Assembly (NCBI RefSeq): GCF_021107415.1
Contig: NZ_JAIOSW010000325.1
Location: 1 to 10,975, forward strand
Reading direction: 5' to 3'
Length of the DNA: 10,975 nucleotides
From: Desulfobacula sp.
GTDB taxonomy: Bacteria > Desulfobacterota > Desulfobacteria > Desulfobacterales > Desulfobacteraceae
Each line of letters opens with the position of its first letter. Position 1 is the stretch's first letter. Made by a program: the position numbers and the translations under genes. This document shows positions 8,639-10,975 of the stretch, piece after piece. The notes beneath the pieces are model-generated. The model was not told the origin of the DNA. It saw nothing but the letters and a program-made list of their open reading frames with translations, and did not search any database.

Positions 8639-8661
8639 AACGTCATTATGTAGTTGACGTT
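8639..8661. repeat. Perfect 7-bp inverted repeat, operator-like
   Basis: AACGTCA (8639-8645) and TGACGTT (8655-8661) are perfect reverse complements separated by nine bases. The half-site centres are 16 bases apart, about one and a half helical turns. The right arm overlaps the -35 hexamer (TTGACG, 8654-8659) of the candidate promoter for the GT2 gene, as expected for a repressor site. The T-rich run that follows one arm of a terminator is missing, which argues against a terminator. The binding protein, if any, is unknown. Confidence 0.4.
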
Positions 8662-8683
8662 GGAATATGTTTCAGGGTAAATT
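8654..8683 (+). promoter_or_regulatory. Candidate sigma-70 promoter for the GT2 glycosyltransferase gene
   Basis: TTGACG (8654-8659) matches five of six -35 bases and is followed after 18 bases by TAAATT (8678-8683), which matches four of six -10 bases. A start near 8690 would give a leader of about 55 bases before the ATG at 8745. Overlap of the -35 with the inverted repeat adds some weight, but the region is AT-rich and the match is modest. Confidence 0.35.
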
Positions 8684-8744
8684 AATTACCAAGAACTTTG
8701 GGCTCTCCAATTTTAAAAAAATGGGGGGATAAATAAGGAAAACT

Positions 8745-9539
8745 ATGAAAATACCTCTTTCAGTATTTATAATTGCAAAAAACGAAGAAAAACGAATCTT
8801 CAAAACTATTGATGCAGTAAAAAATTTTGCGGATGAGATAATAGTAGTTGAAGACGGAAGTACGGATAATACAGTAGAAACTGCAGAAAAGGCAGGCGCA
8901 AAAGTCGTGCATAACAAATGGAAAGGTTATGGGCCCCAGAAAAAATTTGGCGAAAATTTATGTAAAAACAAGTGGGTATTAAGTATTGATGCGGACGAAG
9001 AAGTTACATCGGAATTGGCAGATGAGATAATAGAGCTTTTTACAAAAAAAAATTCCGATAAACACTGTGAATTCAGTGGATATAAAATAAAAATAACAAA
9101 TACATTATGGTATGAAAAAAGACCGAACAGATTTGCCGGCTATATAAATCGGATAAGATTATACGACAAAAGTAAAGCCGGTTTCAAAAACAGCACGGTT
9201 CATGATTGTGTAATCATAAAAGACGTAGCAGAGAACAGCAGGGAAGAACAAAAGCGGACAAAACAATTGAAAAATATAATAATACACAGGCCGATCATTT
9301 CGATTGAACAAAAAATATCGAAGATTAATTTTTATTCAACACTGCAAGCGGAAAACGCAATATTAAAAAGAAAAAAGTCCTCTACCTTAAAAATAACATT
9401 CGGCTTTACAGCCATATTTTTCAAATATTATATTTTGAAACGATATTTTATATACGGAATCGACGGGATAGCTTTGAGCATGATAGATGCATTCGCACAA
9501 TTTTTAAAGTATTATAAAATAAAAGAGTTGAATAGATAA
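8745..9539 (+). CDS. GT2-family glycosyltransferase, WaaE/KdtX-like (LPS inner core)
   Basis: The 264-residue protein belongs to the GT2 branch that includes WaaE/KdtX, the beta-1,4-glucosyltransferase acting on the inner-core heptose in Klebsiella and Serratia. Visible features are 'VFIIAKNEEKRI' (7-18), the nucleotide-binding 'DEIIVVEDGSTDNT' (30-43), 'GAKVVHNKW' (51-59), the metal-binding DxD in 'SIDADEE' (D82/D84), and a C-terminal stretch 'KYYILKRYFIYGIDG' (227-241) matching the family's membrane-associated tail. E36-D37 replaces the D-S usual in WaaE, a change at the nucleotide pocket. The enzyme should act at the cytoplasmic face of the inner membrane; the exact sugar is not readable. 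AAGGA lies 5 bases before the ATG. The gene is very AT-rich and uses ATA isoleucine and AGA arginine codons heavily, unlike kdnB or the GT4 on its right, suggesting acquisition by transfer. It is transcribed alone and ends at a terminator. Confidence 0.85.
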   Translation: MKIPLSVFIIAKNEEKRIFKTIDAVKNFADEIIVVEDGSTDNTVETAEKAGAKVVHNKWKGYGPQKKFGENLCKNKWVLSIDADEEVTSELADEIIELFTKKNSDKHCEFSGYKIKITNTLWYEKRPNRFAGYINRIRLYDKSKAGFKNSTVHDCVIIKDVAENSREEQKRTKQLKNIIIHRPIISIEQKISKINFYSTLQAENAILKRKKSSTLKITFGFTAIFFKYYILKRYFIYGIDGIALSMIDAFAQFLKYYKIKELNR

Positions 9540-9575
9540 TCGTTTTAAAGTTTCTTTACTTGCTTCTTACCACAT

Positions 9576-9606
9576 GGATATGTGGGAGCCGAGATATCCT
9601 TTTTTT
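9576..9606 (+). terminator. Rho-independent terminator after the GT2 gene
   Basis: GGATAT (9576-9581) pairs with ATATCC (9594-9599), and GG (9584-9585) can pair with CC (9589-9590) inside the loop. The stem is followed directly by seven T residues (9600-9606). It lies 36 bases after the GT2 stop and is oriented to stop plus-strand transcription before it enters the convergent GT4 gene. The stem is only moderately stable. There is no matching T-run for the minus strand. An overlapping alternative hairpin, CCACAT/ATGTGG (9570-9585), is described in the findings. Confidence 0.6.
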
Positions 9607-9610
9607 GTGG

Positions 9611-10759
9611 TTATGACTGCTTGCGAGGTGCTGCCACTAAATCTTCATACAGCATGAGAGTTCTCTCGCACATAAGTTGGGTTGTAAAATTTTTACCGAC
9701 CCATACCTTTGCCTGCCGACCCATACTTTGCCTTTTTTCCTGATCAGCAACAGCCTCAGCCAGAACTTTTGCAAAAGCATCAATATCCGTATGAGGAAAA
9801 AGCCAGCCGGTTTCCCCAGGGATTATGGTTTCAAGGCTTCCGCCAAGAGCTGTTGCCACAACAGGAACACCCATGGCCTGGGACTCAACAGCCACCCTGC
9901 CAAATGATTCGGGATGGATTGAAGCACTTACCATTATATCGGAGAGCATAAACGCTGCCGGCATGTCATTGCAATGTCCCGCAAAAACAACCCGGCCTTC
10001 AAGGCCCCTTTTCAAAGTCTCCTTTTTTAACAGAACTGCATACTCTGGTTTTTCGTTTTCATCACCCACGAAGATGGCAGTCCATGAAAGATGTTTTATC
10101 TTTTCAAGTGCAGACAAAAAGAGCATATGCCCCTTTAATTTGGTAAACCGACCAGGGAGCATCATGAACGGGCTTTTTTTATTTACAAGACTCCATTTTT
10201 TCTTAAGGTCAGAGACCTGCTTTGGATTCACAAGTCCGGGATCAAAACGGGAAGCATCAAAGCCGCGGTTAATAGTTTTTACACGGTCTCCAAAAACACC
10301 ATATTTTTCCCTGATATGATCTTTGATAGGTCTTGAAACGGCAATGACTCTTTCACCCTTTGTCATAACTGCAGAATAGGGATTAATTGAATAAAATCCA
10401 TGAAAAGTAGTAACAATGCGGGGCTGTATTTTTTTGTTTATGGTTTTTGCTGCCGGCAGTCCCACCCATGCGGGAACTCTGGAACGAAGGTGTAAAATAT
10501 CCACCTTTTCCTGGACAAAAAGTCTTCTCAATCTTGGAATACAGAAAAAAGATCTGGGGGTTTTATATCCAACCGGCAGGGTTATATGTTTTGAACCGTT
10601 TTGAACAAGCTCGTCAACCATGGGTCCGCCATTTGAAACAACAATGGAACGATGACCTTTTTTAACAAGGAACGCCCCTATCTCCAGGGTACCTCTTTCA
10701 ACGCCCCCGGTGATTAATTCCGGCAGCATTTGTACTATTGTAAGCGTTCCGGCCACCAT
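9611..10759 (-). CDS. GT4-family glycosyltransferase, LPS core type (WaaG-like)
   Basis: The 382-residue protein has a GT-B fold and belongs to the LPS-core GT4 group with the pattern 'LPELITGGVERGTLEI' (12-27), 'SIVVSNGGPMV' (38-48), 'LRSRVPAWVG' (91-100), 'VTTFHGFYS' (116-124) and 'VIAVSRPIKDHI' (138-149). The donor domain has 'LPGRFTKLKG' (201-210, Arg204 and Lys209) and the EX7E motif E284/E292 in 'HPESFGRVAVES'. It is a retaining enzyme at the cytoplasmic face, probably adding a sugar to the core. The start is uncertain: AAGGAG abuts the ATG at 10759 with no spacer, so the GTG one codon later is also possible; the next ATG (10729) would cut into the conserved 'IVQMLPEL'. With the ATG the gene overlaps the upstream ELM1-like gene by 25 bases, so the two are translationally linked. 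G+C is clearly higher than in the AT-rich middle block (37 of 60 in the line at 9841). Confidence 0.88.
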   Translation of the reverse strand: MVAGTLTIVQMLPELITGGVERGTLEIGAFLVKKGHRSIVVSNGGPMVDELVQNGSKHITLPVGYKTPRSFFCIPRLRRLFVQEKVDILHLRSRVPAWVGLPAAKTINKKIQPRIVTTFHGFYSINPYSAVMTKGERVIAVSRPIKDHIREKYGVFGDRVKTINRGFDASRFDPGLVNPKQVSDLKKKWSLVNKKSPFMMLPGRFTKLKGHMLFLSALEKIKHLSWTAIFVGDENEKPEYAVLLKKETLKRGLEGRVVFAGHCNDMPAAFMLSDIMVSASIHPESFGRVAVESQAMGVPVVATALGGSLETIIPGETGWLFPHTDIDAFAKVLAEAVADQEKRQSMGRQAKVWVGKNFTTQLMCERTLMLYEDLVAAPRKQS

Positions 10760-10975
10760 CTCCTTAAAATCTCCACAGCACAGCGGGAAGCTTCATTCAA
10801 ACCCGCATGATCCGGCCATGCACCAGTTCTTTTCCATGCCTCAAAGGACACTATTTTATTGTTTTTTTCCAAAAGTCCAATGGCTCGGGCAAGCTTGCTT
10901 TTCCTATTTTTCCATTCCACAGACAAAACCCCGACACGGCAGCCTGCACTAAGGGCCTCGTAAACCATGGAAACA
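10735..10975 (-). CDS. Probable ELM1-family (DUF1022) protein, C-terminal end only
   Basis: This is the last 79 codons of a gene that starts beyond the right edge; the frame stays open to the edge and ends at TAG 10737-10735. The visible part starts 'VSMVYEALSAGCRVGVL', resembling the 'DSVSM..EA...G.PV.VL' donor-domain segment of the bacterial ELM1-like (mitochondrial-fission ELM1, DUF1022) proteins, which have a GT-B-like fold and often sit in LPS gene clusters. Its molecular function is not established. Other GT-B enzymes share this segment, so the family call is tentative. The stop lies inside the start region of the downstream GT4 glycosyltransferase (25-base overlap), which indicates a shared transcript and a role in the same core-assembly pathway. 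Confidence 0.6.
   Translation of the reverse strand, partial: VSMVYEALSAGCRVGVLSVEWKNRKSKLARAIGLLEKNNKIVSFEAWKRTGAWPDHAGLNEASRCAVEILRRWWPERLQ

Larger units (their letters stand above)
8401..8744 (+). other. Divergent AT-rich intergenic region with promoters for both sides
   Basis: These 344 bases separate the minus-strand glycosyltransferase operon from the plus-strand GT2 gene. No convincing protein gene was found; the open frames here are only 12-21 codons. It holds ribosome-binding sites at both edges (AAGGA at 8407-8411 on the minus strand and at 8735-8739 on the plus strand), a candidate promoter in each direction and a 7-bp inverted repeat, all listed separately. The predicted minus-strand transcript would have a leader of roughly 110 bases. 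No tRNA-like cloverleaf and no terminator pairing with the flanking genes was seen. Confidence 0.7.

Noticed and set aside
8709..8726. Imperfect hairpin CCAATTTT/AAAATGG before the GT2 ribosome site
   Set aside because: It is an A/T-dominated stem with an internal mismatch and a two-base loop, not distinguishable from AT-rich background; no riboswitch core is recognisable.
8667..8732. 21-codon plus-strand frame ending 12 bases before the GT2 start
   Set aside because: It has no clear ribosome site, and its length is within what an intergenic region yields by chance; a leader peptide cannot be supported.
8672..8917. 81-codon minus-strand frame spanning the GT2 start
   Set aside because: It overlaps the conserved start of the GT2 protein on the opposite strand and shows no recognisable domain.
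9825..10319. 164-codon plus-strand open frame opposite the GT4 gene
   Set aside because: It is the shadow of a well-supported glycosyltransferase gene in a higher-GC region where long antisense frames are common.

Overview
The window is a cell-envelope gene cluster of a Gram-negative bacterium. Nearly every gene fits lipopolysaccharide (LPS) inner-core, outer-core or O-chain assembly. Gram-negative identity follows from the Kdo-type sugar genes and an O-antigen-ligase-like membrane protein. The AT-leaning composition and gene set suggest a marine sulfate reducer of the Desulfobacteraceae type (Desulfobacterota), but that assignment is inference from gene style, not proof.

Left arm (1-3182, + strand, tightly spaced): the 3' end of a DegT-type aminotransferase (kdnA), kdnB, kdsB and a GT4 glycosyltransferase. 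kdnA-kdnB-kdsB is the recognised signature for 8-amino-3,8-dideoxy-D-manno-octulosonate (Kdo8N), an amino variant of the Kdo sugar linking lipid A to the core. KdnB oxidises C8 of Kdo, KdnA transaminates the aldehyde, and KdsB activates the product with CTP. A zinc-ribbon SAM methyltransferase follows on the same strand (3231-3947) but is much AT-richer.

Middle block (3962-8400, - strand): read in its own direction, this is a GT4 glycosyltransferase, wecB (UDP-GlcNAc 2-epimerase, joined by an ATGA overlap), an O-antigen-ligase/polymerase-like membrane protein, and an FkbM methyltransferase. It looks like a short O-chain operon that makes UDP-ManNAc, transfers sugars, ligates or polymerises, and O-methylates. 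An ops-like GGCGGTAGC lies just before the FkbM start. A 344-base AT-rich divergent region (8401-8744) carries candidate promoters for both directions and a perfect 7-bp inverted repeat.

Right arm: a WaaE/KdtX-like GT2 glycosyltransferase (8745-9539, +, very AT-rich) ends at a hairpin plus T-run terminator. Convergent to it is a higher-GC, core-type GT4 glycosyltransferase (9611-10759, -), overlapped at its start by the 3' end of a probable ELM1-family gene (10735-10975, -).

The higher-GC flanks (kdn/kds and GT4/ELM1) probably belong to the conserved core locus. The AT-rich block from about 3.2 to 9.6 kb looks like a variable LPS insert. No tRNA, rRNA, CRISPR array or transposase was seen.
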